64,000 nucleotides of DNA from assembly GCA_012845835.1 (NCBI GenBank), contig JABAKD010000021.1, positions 11,271,199 to 11,335,198 of the forward strand, read 5' to 3'. The stretch's first letter is position 1; each line of letters starts with the position of its first letter. Both the position numbers and the translations under genes were made by a program. Positions 1-10,922 of this stretch are shown in pieces. Under the pieces are notes generated by a model. The model worked only from the letters and a program-made list of their open reading frames with translations. It was not told where the DNA came from and did no database searches. Source of the stretch: Undaria pinnatifida (Eukaryota > Sar > Phaeophyceae > Laminariales > Alariaceae).

Positions 1-1570
1 TGCTTCTGCGCTTTTACCAGAGATTCATTGAGAATACAATAGGCGGTGACATCGCAAACGAGACATGGTCAACGTCCAGCTCCGCCTGGATGGTGTGGCC
101 GACACGCTCCGAGACCGTAAACAAGCTCCCGTCGCCAGGGAGGAGGAAACCGATAATCGCAAAGTGTCAATTTCATAAGAGGACGGAAAGGGGGGGGGGG
201 GGGGGGGGGGGGGAGGAGCCGACAATCGCAAGGGGAGGAAATAAAATTTGAGCGGGGAAGGGAGGGGCTTGAGTGGATAAGCACCTTCCCCCTTCGCAAA
301 GATGGCGACGTCTCCTTCTGAGGACGAACAGCTTTAAGGGTTCAGCCGGAGGCGAGGCGAGGGTGACGTGCGAGGGCAGCTGGGAGAGGGGGAACATAGA
401 ACGGGCCAGCGACGCTTTGGCATTAGGCGGCGAGAGCGCGACGTACAAGACAGAGCTGAGTCTCGGCGGCACATCAACAAGAGCACAGACAGGTTCCGTC
501 ACCGATGTGCTGCTCCTCGACAGTACAGAAGTTACCGTCAACCAGGGGCCGGGCTCTACTGCGCGAGGACCTCGACATCGACACATTACGCGATCGTCTA
601 CGGTGAAGAAGACGGTAACATTGCCTTCCGAGAACGAGCGGCTTCGGATGTCCAGCCGGAGGGTATCGTGAGTGCGGAGCATATGGGGAGGCTGTTGAAA
701 CGGCCGGGGCAGGAAGGGGAGCGGGAACGCGACAGCGAGGGAGAAGGCGAGATGGAGGAGGAGAAGCATCAGTACCAGCGACGGCAACGACAGCGAGGTT
801 GGAGAACAGAAGGGGGGGTTGTCGTTGTCGTGTCCATGCTATCTCACGGCAGGAATGAAGGCGAGAACGCCGACGACGCCGGTCAGAGCGAGGACGAGGA
901 TCAGGGCGGGGAGGCTAACAAAGGCGAGGACGGGCGTTTTCCACCACAAGCACCACAATTGTATATGACATCGACCGACTAAACCACATCTCACGCGAGA
1001 GACGGCAACACGCGACGCGCGCGACTACAACAGTGGAAAGGGTCCTTGCGTACCCTGTTGAAGACTGCAGGTCCCGATCGAACGAAAGTGGACCTGCGAC
1101 ATGCTCCCGGGGCACGCGCGAGAGGATGTCAATATCGACTGGCGGCGCACGCACAAGACCGAAAAATCGTAGACAGGATACGACCGTCGGCACTAGGTGA
1201 TTCGAGCGACACCGACAACAGGAGTAGCAGCAGCGGAGAAGATTGGAGTCTTTGCTCCACCTATGCGCGATTGATACCGTGTCGCGGGTTAGTTGATTCC
1301 CCGAACAAGCGTTGGCGATGACGGCCACAGGGAGGGGGGCGCTGTGAGGGGAGAGGAACGAGAGAAAGGAGATTACAACGACGTTACCACGTGTCACACC
1401 ACTCACCCGATCGATGATGCCTCCACCAAGAGGGTGAGCTGTGTAAAGGCGACGACGCCCCGTTCGCTCGCGCCGTCACTTGGTCGACAGCCCGTCGCTC
1501 GGTACCAGACATTTAACCCAAATTTTGGAGTGAAAATCGACCGGACAAGATTATTTTTTCGGGAGGAATA
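1..1570. other. ORF-dense DNA with no recognised gene
   Basis: Several overlapping open frames of 90-204 codons run on both strands, none with a motif I recognise. The longest are minus 173-787, whose first 25 residues are hydrophobic like a signal peptide, and plus 368-982, which is Arg/Glu-rich. The two overlap antisense for most of their length, so at most one can be real, and a GC-rich stretch opens frames by chance. A 24-base G run sits at 190-213. I cannot choose a gene here; a fragment of a retroelement beginning outside the window is possible. Confidence 0.3.
190..213 (+). repeat. G homopolymer, 24 bases
   Basis: An uninterrupted run of exactly 24 G. Two other runs in the window, at 3337-3360 and 46801-46824, have the same length. 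Confidence 0.95.
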
Positions 1571-1854
1571 GCCCGTGATGATGGTTATTCAAACCGTGGA
1601 AACTAGCGTGCTGGCAGTAGAAGAGCCACCCAGCACTCTCCGTTAATTGGCCCGACCCCGCTGAACAACACCGAACGGTAATTCTAGCAACAGCCTACGT
1701 AGGTCCACTCTTTACTCTGCATACTCCAACAAAAGGCGAAAGGTTGTTGAATTCGCGACATGTTTCAAACCACCCGAGACATACATGTCATACCTGCTAT
1801 AATCTATGACCTAGTGCCTTGATACATACACTCCAAATACCAGGTACATTGGAC

Positions 1855-2098
1855 GCATGCTACGATAGAGGTATCACTTTTTCGCTGTTTAGGTTTCTGA
1901 ATGACGGGGCTCCTTAACCTAAACTCGTCGGAAATAGGCCGATTTTTTCGCATGATTCTCGTTGTGTACCCAAGCCAAGGGGTTTTTCATCTGGTCTAGC
2001 AGTGTAGTTTTCTCCAAATCAGTTGTTGGGAGAGGTCTTAGGCTCCCAAAGGGAGAGGATCCTCAGAAAAAAACTGGTGCACCTCTATCGTAGCACGC
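1855..2098. mobile_element. possible small TIR element
   Basis: The 15-mer TGCTACGATAGAGGT at 1858-1872 is repeated as an exact inverted copy at 2081-2095, and similarity continues for a few bases on each side. The enclosed 208 bases have no coding sense. The core CTACGATAG also occurs in the ends of the TIR elements at 30.6 and 63.1 kb, so this may be a distant relative. I found no clear target duplication. The rest of 1571-2399 holds only short palindromes around CCTGGTACCAGG and a short direct repeat (about 2103 and 2162). Confidence 0.4.
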
Positions 2099-2399
2099 CA
2101 CATGGTAGTAAATAGCCTGGGGTAGTCCACTGACGGGCTTTACCAGGGCACCTGGTACCAGGTAGTAAATAGGCTTGGGTACATTGTTTTTACAAGTAAC
2201 AGACGGACTGACAGCCCTGCTGGCGGAGGTTCGAGGGGTTCCAAGTTGGAACTTCTCGTCTATAATCCATCTTCTCTTCGGCTGTTGAAAACGCAAGTGC
2301 GTGGGTTGGAAAAACTCGGTGAAAAGGGCAAGCACAATAGAAGTGCTAACCAAGGCATGTACCGGGGGGGATAAAGGGAGACAGGAGGCACCTATCTTA

Positions 2400-2660
2400 A
2401 GTTCTTGGGGGGGGACACAGAGTGTCCCGTGCAGGTCTGCCTATTGAGCAGGTTCTCGGGGAGTACTCACTTTCTTAGCCGTAGTGAAGAAGCAGCTATA
2501 TTATTTCCACAGAGCCCCGGATAGCAACTGAGAACCGAGGCGCATGCCGCGGTTTCATTTCCTGACTACCCCGAATAGATTACGCCAACCTATCATACGA
2601 AAACGGCCAACTACAGATCAAATCAGGTAATTGCAGGCCTTTCAAGACCGTACCTTAACA
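2400..2660 (-). repeat. 3' LTR of the 2.4-12.8 kb element
   Basis: The minus-strand LTR begins TGTTAAGG at 2660. It contains the family's terminal block: GTGAGTACTC, then GACCTGC, then a G-rich/C-rich hairpin around CACTCTGTG. The same block recurs at 12.6, 31.1, 49.7, 53.9 and 54.0 kb. The bases just before it in element direction, AGGGTCAGCTAG (AGGGTGGGCTAG in the 49.5, 52.2 and 53.7 kb copies), are the likely polypurine tract. Confidence 0.8.
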
Positions 2661-3507
2661 CTAGCTGACCCTAATGAGCCGCATATGCAGAAATATGGGA
2701 GATGCGGGGGAACCTCGGTTCTACCAACTAGGCCATGAGTCGAAGATGCGGCTTCTCTAAACCCACTCCCACACCTCTAACGGCCTGGCTATGGAGCCAG
2801 GAAAACGCGAAGAGAACCAGTTGAGGGAAACGCAGGCCCTACATCAAGGCAAACCACCCATCAAAAGCCTGTCGCGTACCGCCGGTGTGGTGGGGGGAAG
2901 GGCAGAAAATGCTCTACGGCAAACAAACCACAGAAAAGGCACTATGGCAAGGCAAACCTTTGTCGAAAGGAAGGGGAACACAGGCGTTAATACAAGGGAG
3001 AAGTCATGCCAAAACTCTCCCGCGGACCGGTGGCATGGCGGGGGTTAGATGAGGAAACGACAAATACCCGGAATGGAAGGTGGCACCACCTACAGCCCCG
3101 CGAGGGGGAGAAGTGGTTAGCCGAAGCAAGTAGAACAAATGCAACACACAAAGGTATAAGATAACACACAGTCCCGTATATCGCCCTGTATCACGGTATG
3201 CGCGAACAGGGAACCCTGGTCGCCCCCCAGCCCTGGGCTGAGGAGGGCGTCGGCAGGGCGAAATTGAACAAACACGAAATCCGGCAGTCCTGCGCCTCAG
3301 AAAGTGACGTGATCACCCGGACCCTGACCCGGCACAGGGGGGGGGGGGGGGGGGGGGGGGCAGGACTAAGAAAAAATGGTTAGAACCGCCCCACACCCAG
3401 TAAATAAAACGCTCGAAACACCGCGAACAACCCGAAGGTAAAAAACTCCAAACTCCATAACCCAGAAAAAAATGAAAAACTGTCGAGGAGCGGCGGTGGC
3501 TTGAACG
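2661..3507 (-). other. 3' untranslated region of the LTR element
   Basis: This non-coding stretch is shared with the copies at 48.64-49.53 kb and, in part, 51.49-52.17 and 53.5-53.68 kb. It includes a conserved hairpin (CTGGCT, loop CCAT, AGCCAG; plus 2788-2804 region) and, further upstream in element direction, the 24-G run at 3337-3360. Several small open frames cross it, but all are broken in the other copies, so I regard it as non-coding. Confidence 0.65.
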
Positions 3508-4338
3508 TCAACTGGGCACGGTCGTGCCTCGAGATTCATCTGCGTTACGTTGGATCCCCCGAGAAAACGCGCTGGTCATGTGAACTTGCAGGCACCAAGA
3601 GCCTCGTACGGCTCCCGTCGAAGTCGTGTAGCGCGCCAGCGGAAGAGGAAGTTTAATCGGCCCCGGGTCGTCCAGAAAGCGGACCGGGTATACCTTGTCC
3701 TCGGTAGTGCTCGCGCTGATTTGTTCAAGCCACCATAACCCATCGTCTCCCTTGTACCAAAAGTGGGCTCCCTTAGGAAGCACCGTGTCGTGGTAGCGGC
3801 GGAGCCAATCGGCGCGGGTATCACAAGCGTAGCCCGGCGCTAGGAAACGCCTCCCGTTGTTGCCGGAGAGCTCGTGCTGTGCCGCCCCGATCCGCATTCG
3901 TCGGCAGAGGCGGTTGGTTTGGTGGTGCTGGTCCGGCATGCCGGCCCAATAACGTAATATGTGGTGTCGAGAGTGTTGGAGATCTATTTCCCACCCACAG
4001 CATGGTTCAGAGAGTCCCAGCCAATGCGTCTTGTATATCACGGAGATGACGCTACCGCGGGTCACGGACGAGTGGTCGTCGCTTGTATGTAGGCGGCCTT
4101 TATTTGTCAGCCCCTGGGTGTCCAAAAGGAAGGAAAGTTTGTGCGAAGGGTAACACGATAATAAGTCGGGTGACTGGGCCGGCGGCCGGCCGATAGTGGT
4201 GTAGCGCACCTCGTCATGGCACGTCGGCGCAATCTGGTGTTCTCGCTCCCAGTCGGCATGCAAACATCGCGTAACGGAATCAGCGAACTTCAGTTCATCA
4301 ACGTCGCCAAGGACGTCTAACTTTGTAGGTATTGTTAG
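3508..4338 (-). pseudogene. C-terminal retroelement polyprotein ORF
   Basis: An open frame of about 275 codons (the first ATG is not a reliable start; the frame is open upstream of 4263). It ends just before the 3' untranslated region. The C-terminal part carries a compact aromatic-rich module with the blocks HFWYKGDDGLWWL, VRFLDDPGPIKLPL and TGAVRGSWCLQ. I take this for a small barrel domain of the kind found at the end of retroelement polyproteins; that is inference, not a named family. The last 16 codons recur at 48.59-48.64 kb directly ahead of the same 3' untranslated region, which proves it belongs to this element family. No catalytic motif is visible. Confidence 0.55.
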
Positions 4339-4954
4339 CGTGTCGCCAGGAGTGGACGGATGTCGTAATATAGGAGTCCCGATAGACTCCGCGCGGTCAC
4401 GACAGGACGGGATCAGTATCGCGGGGGCTGGAGAAGCGACAGGAGCAGGGATCGCGGCGGTCGACGGGGTCGGTCGCGGCTGTGGGACTCGCGGCGGGGT
4501 GTTGACACTCTTGGCAGATGGTCGAGGGGCCTCGCCGGGCCCGAGTCCATAATCTACAGCGGGGGTGCACTACCGGTTGCAGTCGCTGATCGTCGGCCCG
4601 TCGTCGACGGCGGGGGGGCTGGGGTGTCAAGCAAGGCAGAGACGGATACAGTGGAACCAATCGTCGCGGCGGAGTCCGTCTCCTGTGTAGAACTCCTTGA
4701 TAGAGGATTCGGCTGTGCGATGGGCGTCGCTGCAGCCAGGGCTTTTGCGGAGCCCGTGCCGCCCTCGATGGGTATGGAAAAACCGAAGCGAAAACGGTGT
4801 CAGCGGCAGGTGCCATCGGTAGTGGCGACGGAGGTAGAAACACGGGCAACGAACCTCCCCGGGGAAGCAGAAAACCGTCAATCCTTATACGTGGCTTGTG
4901 TGTGCGAAAATCGTGAAATGCGGTACAGGTTAGAGGGAACCCACTCAAGACAGC

Positions 4955-5100
4955 ATGCTTAGTGCGGGGCACGAGCCCACCGAAGGCAGTGCTCTCAGCG
5001 AGGGGCGCGAGTCCACCCAAGGCAGTGCTTTCAGTGCGGGGTGCACGAACTCACCCAAAATGGTGCTTTCGGTGCGGGGCACGAGTCCACCCAAACCGAC
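4955..5100 (-). repeat. 42-bp tandem repeat, about 3.5 units
   Basis: Units with the core GGGGC(A/G)CGAG(T/C)CCACC repeat at intervals of about 42 bp, a multiple of three, and keep a frame open in both directions (plus reading RGTSPPK, minus reading GGLVPR). They lie in the coding part of the LTR element between the NADAR region and the C-terminal ORF, so a repeated linker peptide is likely. Confidence 0.7.
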
Positions 5101-5358
5101 CCCTGGGATCGTCGAGGAGGGAGCGCGCAGCCCGCCGCTCCGTAAGGAGGTAAATGCCGCTATCTCCAACGGGTTTGGGGCTTGTCAATCCCACGGGGTT
5201 GAAGCTTGTCAAGCCACCGCGGTCGTACTCCGTAGCAGGCTCTGGCAAGCGGGCTAGAAAAATCGGAGAAGCCGCTGGCGCTGCCTTTGCGGTACTCAAG
5301 TGTGCAATCGAACACGGTGACAAACTCAAGCTACCGAGGACTCGTGCATTGAGGGTTC

Positions 5359-5631
5359 CTATTTCGCCAATGCTCTCCTGTGCCTTGTGGCCGGAGGATA
5401 TGCGGAACTTTGTTCCTCAAAGTACCCTCGGAGGCGTTTGGGGGCCCATATAATGCTGCCGCTCCCCAAATCTAGAGGAGTCCAGTGCCTCTCCGAGTCG
5501 AGCGTTTCTCGACTGATATACGCGTTTTTCATAGTGAACGAAACGTTGTCCAGTGTCACAGTTCCCCCGACGGAACAGTGGTCGTGTTCTGACAGCGCAA
5601 GGTCAGGGCCGACGCCAGAAGCTATCTCCAA
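5359..5631 (-). pseudogene. retroelement ORF fragment downstream of NADAR
   Basis: A 90-codon open frame that follows the NADAR region in element direction. It contains LDLGSGSIIWAPKRL, which loosely resembles the D(T/S)GSG loop of aspartic proteases, but flanking hydrophobic pattern and a second glycine are not convincing. I leave the function open. Upstream and downstream frames are interrupted, as in the rest of this element. Confidence 0.3.
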
Positions 5632-5644
5632 AGCTTCACGCTTT

Positions 5645-6290
5645 TTAGTCGGCCAACGCGTTCGAGAAATAGGCCATGAAGGAGAACCTTTGCGAGCGCT
5701 GGCCGCTGTTAACGGCCCGGCCGCGGCGCGGACGAGATTTCATGATTCTTGCATTCGCAGTGCAGGTGCGGAACCGACTAGGGGAGGCCGGGTGCGCCGA
5801 CCTTGTTTCACTGTCGCAAATAGCTTCGCGAACGGCAGAAGGTGCCTTACTGAGCAAATTGTTTCTCTCCTCTGGCATGGGTTGTTAGCCCTGGGATCAT
5901 CCGCCCGGAGACCAATACCCCACACTGACCCCAGAGGGCTGGCTTCAACCAGAAGCTTGTTGTCAGAGCTCAAAAGGTGATTTTTCGTGGCTGGATTCTG
6001 CGTGAATTTGGCGTAGGTGCCGAATAACACGGCGTTTTGCTTCTCCCTGTCCCCAACAGCGGAGTCAAAGTTGCCCACGCCTCGACCAATGCCTTGCGTG
6101 TGTTTGGGCTTGGCGGCGACATGATGAGCTCCACTGCTCGATGGTCTTGAAAAATAGTGGCTTTTTCGGCAATCATATACTGCTCCACGCAAGAATATGG
6201 CACGTCGTTCACGACAAACGACGAAGGGGACTACGGTGAAACAAAATAATATAGGGGCTGCCAGAACAACACCACTCTGTCGGTGGAGTA
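5645..6290 (-). pseudogene. NADAR domain (YbiA-like), frameshifted
   Basis: The minus strand encodes the conserved blocks of the NADAR superfamily in the right order over about 190 codons: DRVVLFWQP near 6285, YSCVEQYMIAEKATIFQDH near 6190-6140, GRGVGNFDS near 6095, YAKFTQNP near 6010, LVEASP near 5945, VWGIGL near 5915, then VREAI near 5830. NADAR proteins include bacterial YbiA, an N-glycosidase of riboflavin intermediates, and enzymes that remove ADP-ribose from nucleic acid or small molecules. Here the domain is split over three frames: one base is lost near 6110, a frame change falls near 5880, and a stop interrupts the N-terminal part near 6240. It lies between Gag and the C-terminal ORF on the same strand inside the LTR pair, so I infer it was part of the retroelement polyprotein. 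The copy is dead. Confidence 0.8.
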
Positions 6291-6324
6291 CTCGAGAGAA
6301 GGGTCAAAAGCAGTGTTGGAATAT

Positions 6325-6905
6325 GGGCCTGCAATGCCCTCGTCCGGGAACACCAGGCCTCGGGAGCACAACGCGAATCCGAACCCGCGGTTTATCGCCT
6401 CGGGTCCTCTTCGCTTGTTGGCGAAAAAATACAAGAACCCGCCCTAACTGCGCCCGAAAAATGGTCAAAAGCCGACTGTGCCAACCCGTCGGTAGCCTCG
6501 TTGGACATTTGGGTCTGCAATGTCCCCATCTGGATACACCAGTCTTCGCCTCTTTGAGCCTGTTGTGTCCTCTTGCGGGAACATGAGGCCTCGGGAGCAT
6601 AATGCGAGTCCGAACCCGTGGGTTCTCGCTTTGGGTCTTCCTCACTCGCTGGCGGAAACTCGTAAGAAGCCGCCCTTACTGCACCCGAAAAAGAGTGGCG
6701 CCGTCAGTAGCCTCGTTGGGCTTTGGGTCTGCAATGTCCCTATCTTGGAACACCAGTCCTCGGCACTTTGGGCCTGTAGTGCCCCCCTCAGGAACAGCAA
6801 GCCGCGGGAGCACGACACGAGTCCGAACCCATAGCCTCTCGCGTCGTGGCCTCTTCGCTGTTTGGCGTACAATCACAAGAAACTGCTCTAACTGCGCCCG
6901 AAGGG
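6325..6905. repeat. tandem repeat of about 200 bp, three units
   Basis: Three diverged units carry the same succession of words: GGTCTGCAATG(C/T)CC, a GGAACACCAG-like word, CGGGAGCA, GAGTCCGAACCC and ACTGCGCCCGAA. On the minus strand each unit yields a peptide like RVRT-R-VLPRP-VP-GHCRP, so this may be a repeated coding segment of the LTR element lying between the Gag-side linker and NADAR. Confidence 0.75.
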
Positions 6906-7084
6906 ACAGGGGCTCTGAACTGTTTCTGCTTGACGAGAGGCGCGATGTTTTGTTAAAATTACGGGGAAAGCGTCCAGCTGATCATGCTGGAGGCCGTGGC
7001 GTCACCGCTGGCCCGTCGCGCAGTGTCGGAACTTCTTCCTGTACCACTGGGGCAGGCGTAGCCTGAAGCACATGGGTTAGCGTG

Positions 7085-8284
7085 CTAGAAGACGAAGCAG
7101 GTTCCGTAGACCCTGTGGGCGTCTTTTTGAGCGGGGCTCGGGCAGGTGGCAATAATTTTCCTTACCCAAGGAGGCTCTTTTCCGATAGGCCTTTTGGAAA
7201 AGGGAGACGAGGTAGCTAATCTTGTCGACTCCTGCTTGATAGAAAAAACGACAGAGCGCCCGCTGCTATCGCGAGTAAACACCGGATTGAGCCTCGCAAA
7301 AGATCTCGGTGTTTTAGTGTTGGCCTTCGCACACCTCAAACCGACCGCAACCTCGTGGTCAGAAGAAGTGTTTGAGGGTCGGCCGTCTCACAACTCCAAC
7401 CGACCGCCACCGCACGGTTAGGGAGATGGGGGGGATGAACACATTCACCTAAAATGGCGACGCGCCGTCACCGCAGCTACATTGCTGCGCAACGCGTGCC
7501 TGGGGGAAGCGCGCAAAGCGCAAGCTCCCGTGCCATGGTTGATGGGGGCGACGTTTGAAGCGCATACGCCCATTGCCGAGTTTATGCCGCGGCTGAGGGG
7601 AACGGCGCTGGAAGCGCGGGTTCCCGTCGCCGAACTCAGACTATGACCGAGGGGAACGTCGCTGGAAGCGCGCGTTCTCGCCATCGAAAAAATTACCTGG
7701 CTGAGGGGAACCACGGTCGAAGTGCTAGTTTCCGCCGCCGGTACTACGCCATGAGAATCGTCAACAGACGGCGTAGGAGCCAGTGGGCTCTTGACAGAGG
7801 CAATTTGTGCTGCGTTATTGGACATGCTAGCAACGGGTACACAAGCACCTTCGGAAACCAAAAGAGGTGTCCCCGACAGTGCCGTCGACGGTCAGGCCGG
7901 GTGTACCGTACCGCCGTCGAGCTGTCAATTTCCGGTACGGAATGTGCCAGGCTGGTGCGCGTTCGGACTACCGCCCCGGTTATGGGCGGCTTCAAAGGCA
8001 TTCCAGGAGCAGGAGCGGGGACAGAAGAGGCGGGCGAGGGCGGAATACCACCATGGTGATCCAACGTATATGTGTTATCGTCGTGACAGTTTATCTGGCC
8101 CTGATCCTGGTGGTACTCTCGCGATTGACCTCAATGAAATGGCGACGATTTTTCTTGTGGTTGTTTGTGCGAGAATATTTGCCGTCTCGGCGGTAGCAGA
8201 TCATGCGTGCTTGCCAACGTTGGTATGCGTCATCGTCGCCATGTTGGCCAAGTTCAGGGATCAAACAGCCGCTCGCATTAACTA
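7085..8284 (-). pseudogene. repetitive linker between Gag and NADAR
   Basis: Minus-strand frames (7085-7339, 7445-7861, 7744-8064) cover this stretch without one continuous reading. Within 7485-7740 a 54-bp unit with core GAGGGGAAC(G/C)(G/T)CG(C/G)TGGAAGCG repeats about four times and codes for an 18-residue peptide like RASSAVPLSRGINSAMGVC. The composition is Ala/Ser/Val-rich and low in complexity. I recognise no enzyme here. Position and strand put it in the polyprotein of the LTR element. Confidence 0.4.
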
Positions 8285-10000
8285 ACCCTATTGCCTACAA
8301 TGCTTAAGGAGTGTTTGTCTTCGGGGCAGTTGAGGCAAAGCCCGCGGTTTTCTCGGAGGGCATCAGCGCGAGCGGAGGGTGAAAGGAGGCCGCTCCAAAG
8401 GGGGGGGTCGTCGGTCTTAAACGAGGCACTAACGGCGAACACTTCTGCATAATGATGCTCTTCTAGTGGCCAGCAGTTCGATGTCTGGTCAAGCCAAGGG
8501 TCATATGAATCTGAATCATCGATGGGCATGAAAGTTGGATGATGGTTCGATCCAGTCTGCCACGAAAGCGACTGGGATGGCACTTGGCCCTGGCCGCGCC
8601 CATGGTCGGCGGGCCGGGGCCCCGACGGGGCCGATGGCCGCGCTCCCGTCGAAGAAACGGCAGAGAAATATATTTTTCGCCGTTGACGGCAGGTGTCTTT
8701 ACATGCGCTAAGTCTCTAAAAGTCCGCCACATAGCATCCAACGAGGCGTATGGCCGCGGGTCCGTTGCCTTCGAACCAGGGTACAACGTAGGCATGAAAG
8801 TCGGAAATTGCCCGTTCACCGCCATCCAAACCACCTCCAACACCACATCCGTCCCCTGAGACAAAACACGCTCGCTCGCCGTACTGGTCGACACAAGTAC
8901 GCGAAACTCCCGACTATAATCGCAGAAAGATGTGCCAATACACACTCCAAAAGTGTGCAACTTGGTGTAACCCTCCCCCGTGTCAACCCGGTTGAAGTGC
9001 GTCATCAGCAGACGCAACAGAAGGGTAAAAGACTCAGGCCCAGATGCTCCTTCTGCCATGACTCGCGACACCTGTTGCCTGCTAACACATGGTCAACTCG
9101 CCGTGGTGCTCGAGGCCGAAAACAATCGGGAGGAGGTTGACGAGCCGTCCCACGCTGAACATCCTCTCGCGCCGTTCCTCCGCTTTCCATTGCTACCGCC
9201 ACAGCTGCGGCCATTGCCCCGGTTGTTGAGACCAAGGCTGCCCCCTTGCCGGCGCCCTGAGCCACCACCATCACCCGACGCGCCTCCCTCGCCTCCACCA
9301 CCGCTGCCACCCCCGCGGCGGTGGTGGTGGTCGCCACCCCCACCATTTTTGTCGCCACCCCCGGAGCCACCACCCCCACGGGTGCGATCCCCGCGGTCGC
9401 GACTGTCGCTGCGTCGCTGTTTCCTCCGGACGCGTTCCGCCAACTCTTCCTCCGGGGTCGGCCAGAAGGCGGGGTCGGGGGCCTCGTCGTGGGCCATCCG
9501 CAGGGCCTTGACGAGGGCAAGAGCTGGGGCAACTCTCGTCTGTCCGGCATAGGAGGTACAATTCATGTGAACCCAGGCCGCCCCCACTGAAAGGGCATCC
9601 TTGTGCCGCGACGCCGCCCTCTCTAACGTGAGGAGAGCGGGGGCCGTTTCCACCACCGCGGTCGCCAACGTTGAGGAGAACTCTACCCTCGGTGCAGACG
9701 CCATGAACACGACGCTGCCCTTGAAAAAGGCGTCGTACCCAGGCCGTGGTTGCTGGGATGCGATACCCTGCGGGCGCGTCGAAGGCGAGGGGGCCGCGAT
9801 AGCTCCCGCCGCAGCCGACGCAACTGATTGGGCGATGGCTTGGTGCACCCTCTCCATTACTAGAGACGCTTCCCGCGCAGCGGTCTTCGCCTGCTCGATA
9901 TCTTCGTCAAACTGATGTCGGCGTGCTTCGCGCCGGAGAATCGTCTGGTTGGCGTCGTCGAGCGCCCGCTGGGCCCGGGCCGCCGCATATGCCAATTCCG
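8285..10000 (-). pseudogene. Gag-like protein with CCHC zinc knuckle
   Basis: The minus-strand frame starting near 9995 begins with an Ala/Arg/Glu-rich, probably coiled-coil segment (about residues 1-60). It then has a conserved-looking globular part, a Gly/His/Ser-rich low-complexity stretch (plus 9180-9400), an in-frame TGA near 9100, and a second globular part of about 200 codons with many aromatic residues (SFTLLLRLLMTHFNRVDTG). In a shifted frame at the end it has CLNCPEDKHS followed by a Cys (plus 8290-8335), a CX2CX4HX4-5C nucleocapsid knuckle. Gag binds genomic RNA and forms the retrotransposon particle. One stop and at least two frameshifts make it non-functional. Confidence 0.65.
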
Positions 10001-10922
10001 AGGGGCTGGCATGGACGCCACGGTCCCGGGAACTCTGGGGGTGGCGCTCTGTCGAGCGCGGATAGCCCAGATGGCGGCGATGGCGCTCTGTCGAACGCGG
10101 GGAGGCCAGCTAGTGGCGTTCCCCCAGGGCTGGCGAAAGCTGGCACCGAGACGCCCCCGAGTCCGGTGGAGGTTGGTCCACCTCCTTCGCTGCGCGAACC
10201 GGCGAACCGATCCTCTTGGCTGGCGGGTCCGGGTGGTGGTCTGGTGGTCCGTCCTCCGTCTCGTCACCGGAACGTTCCTCCGGAAGTTCCCCCCGTCTCG
10301 AGTCGCGGGATCTCGAGCGAGCAGTTCCTGTCTCGTGGGTATCCAGGTTGGGGCGTGTGGAAGACCTCAACCTGCCCCGCTTCCTCATTGGTATGCACGT
10401 CGTTGCTTGTTGTCGCAGTGCAAAGGTCAGTATAGCGCCAGAACAAAGCAGTTTCCCCACCGACCGCACTTGTAGAGGGACGGTCGCTTCTACAGTAGTG
10501 CTGCTTGCCGCATGATCGCTGTTGTGCCGATAGGTACATACAATACCAACCGCATTAAAATGGGCAGTAGAACGTCATGAACAGCTGGAGAACAGGGGCA
10601 GTACCGACCGTAGCAGCAATGTGAAATGTAGGATGTACCAACCACACTAAGATGGGCCGTACAAGTCCTGACATCTGCAGAAAAAATGCCAGCATCGACC
10701 CAAGCAGCATCGTGAAGGGCAGCATCAGAAAGACAGTATCACGCCTGAACGGCTGAAAAAATCTGCACCCCACACCGACCGCATTTGTAAACGGGCAGTT
10801 ACGTCGACAGCAGTGCAGTGTGCTCCTCTATCGCTGCTGTGCCCACACAGGGAAGGAGTATTAGTACTGCGTTCCAACACAAAAGGCAACCCCCATGCTG
10901 ACAGCGCGACAGAAGAATCCAG
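10001..10922 (-). other. 5' internal region of the LTR element, N-terminal Gag side
   Basis: From 10001 to about 10470 overlapping frames on both strands are Pro/Arg/Ser-rich; on the minus strand a short word giving RAPP repeats near 10050-10110. This may be the disordered N-terminus of Gag, but no single frame continues into it. From 10470 to 10922 three short related segments contain (A/C)ACCGACCG(C/T)A-like words and I see no coding sense. Confidence 0.35.

Noticed and set aside
60..130. A trace of copia RT (GTCAACGTCCA resembles the VDQAF codons at 57.07 kb)
   Set aside because: Only about ten bases agree and the neighbouring codons do not.
173..787. 204-codon minus ORF with a signal-peptide-like start
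   Set aside because: It overlaps an equally long plus ORF, crosses a 24-G run and has no recognisable domain; GC-rich sequence gives such frames by chance. Kept only as unassigned DNA.
5359..5631. Aspartic protease (LDLGSGS)
   Set aside because: A single loose motif without the expected flanking strands; left as an unassigned ORF.
6325..6905. CRISPR-like or other spaced repeat array
   Set aside because: Units of about 200 bp are diverged over their whole length; there are no short identical repeats with unique spacers. Other arrays in the window are likewise plain tandem repeats.
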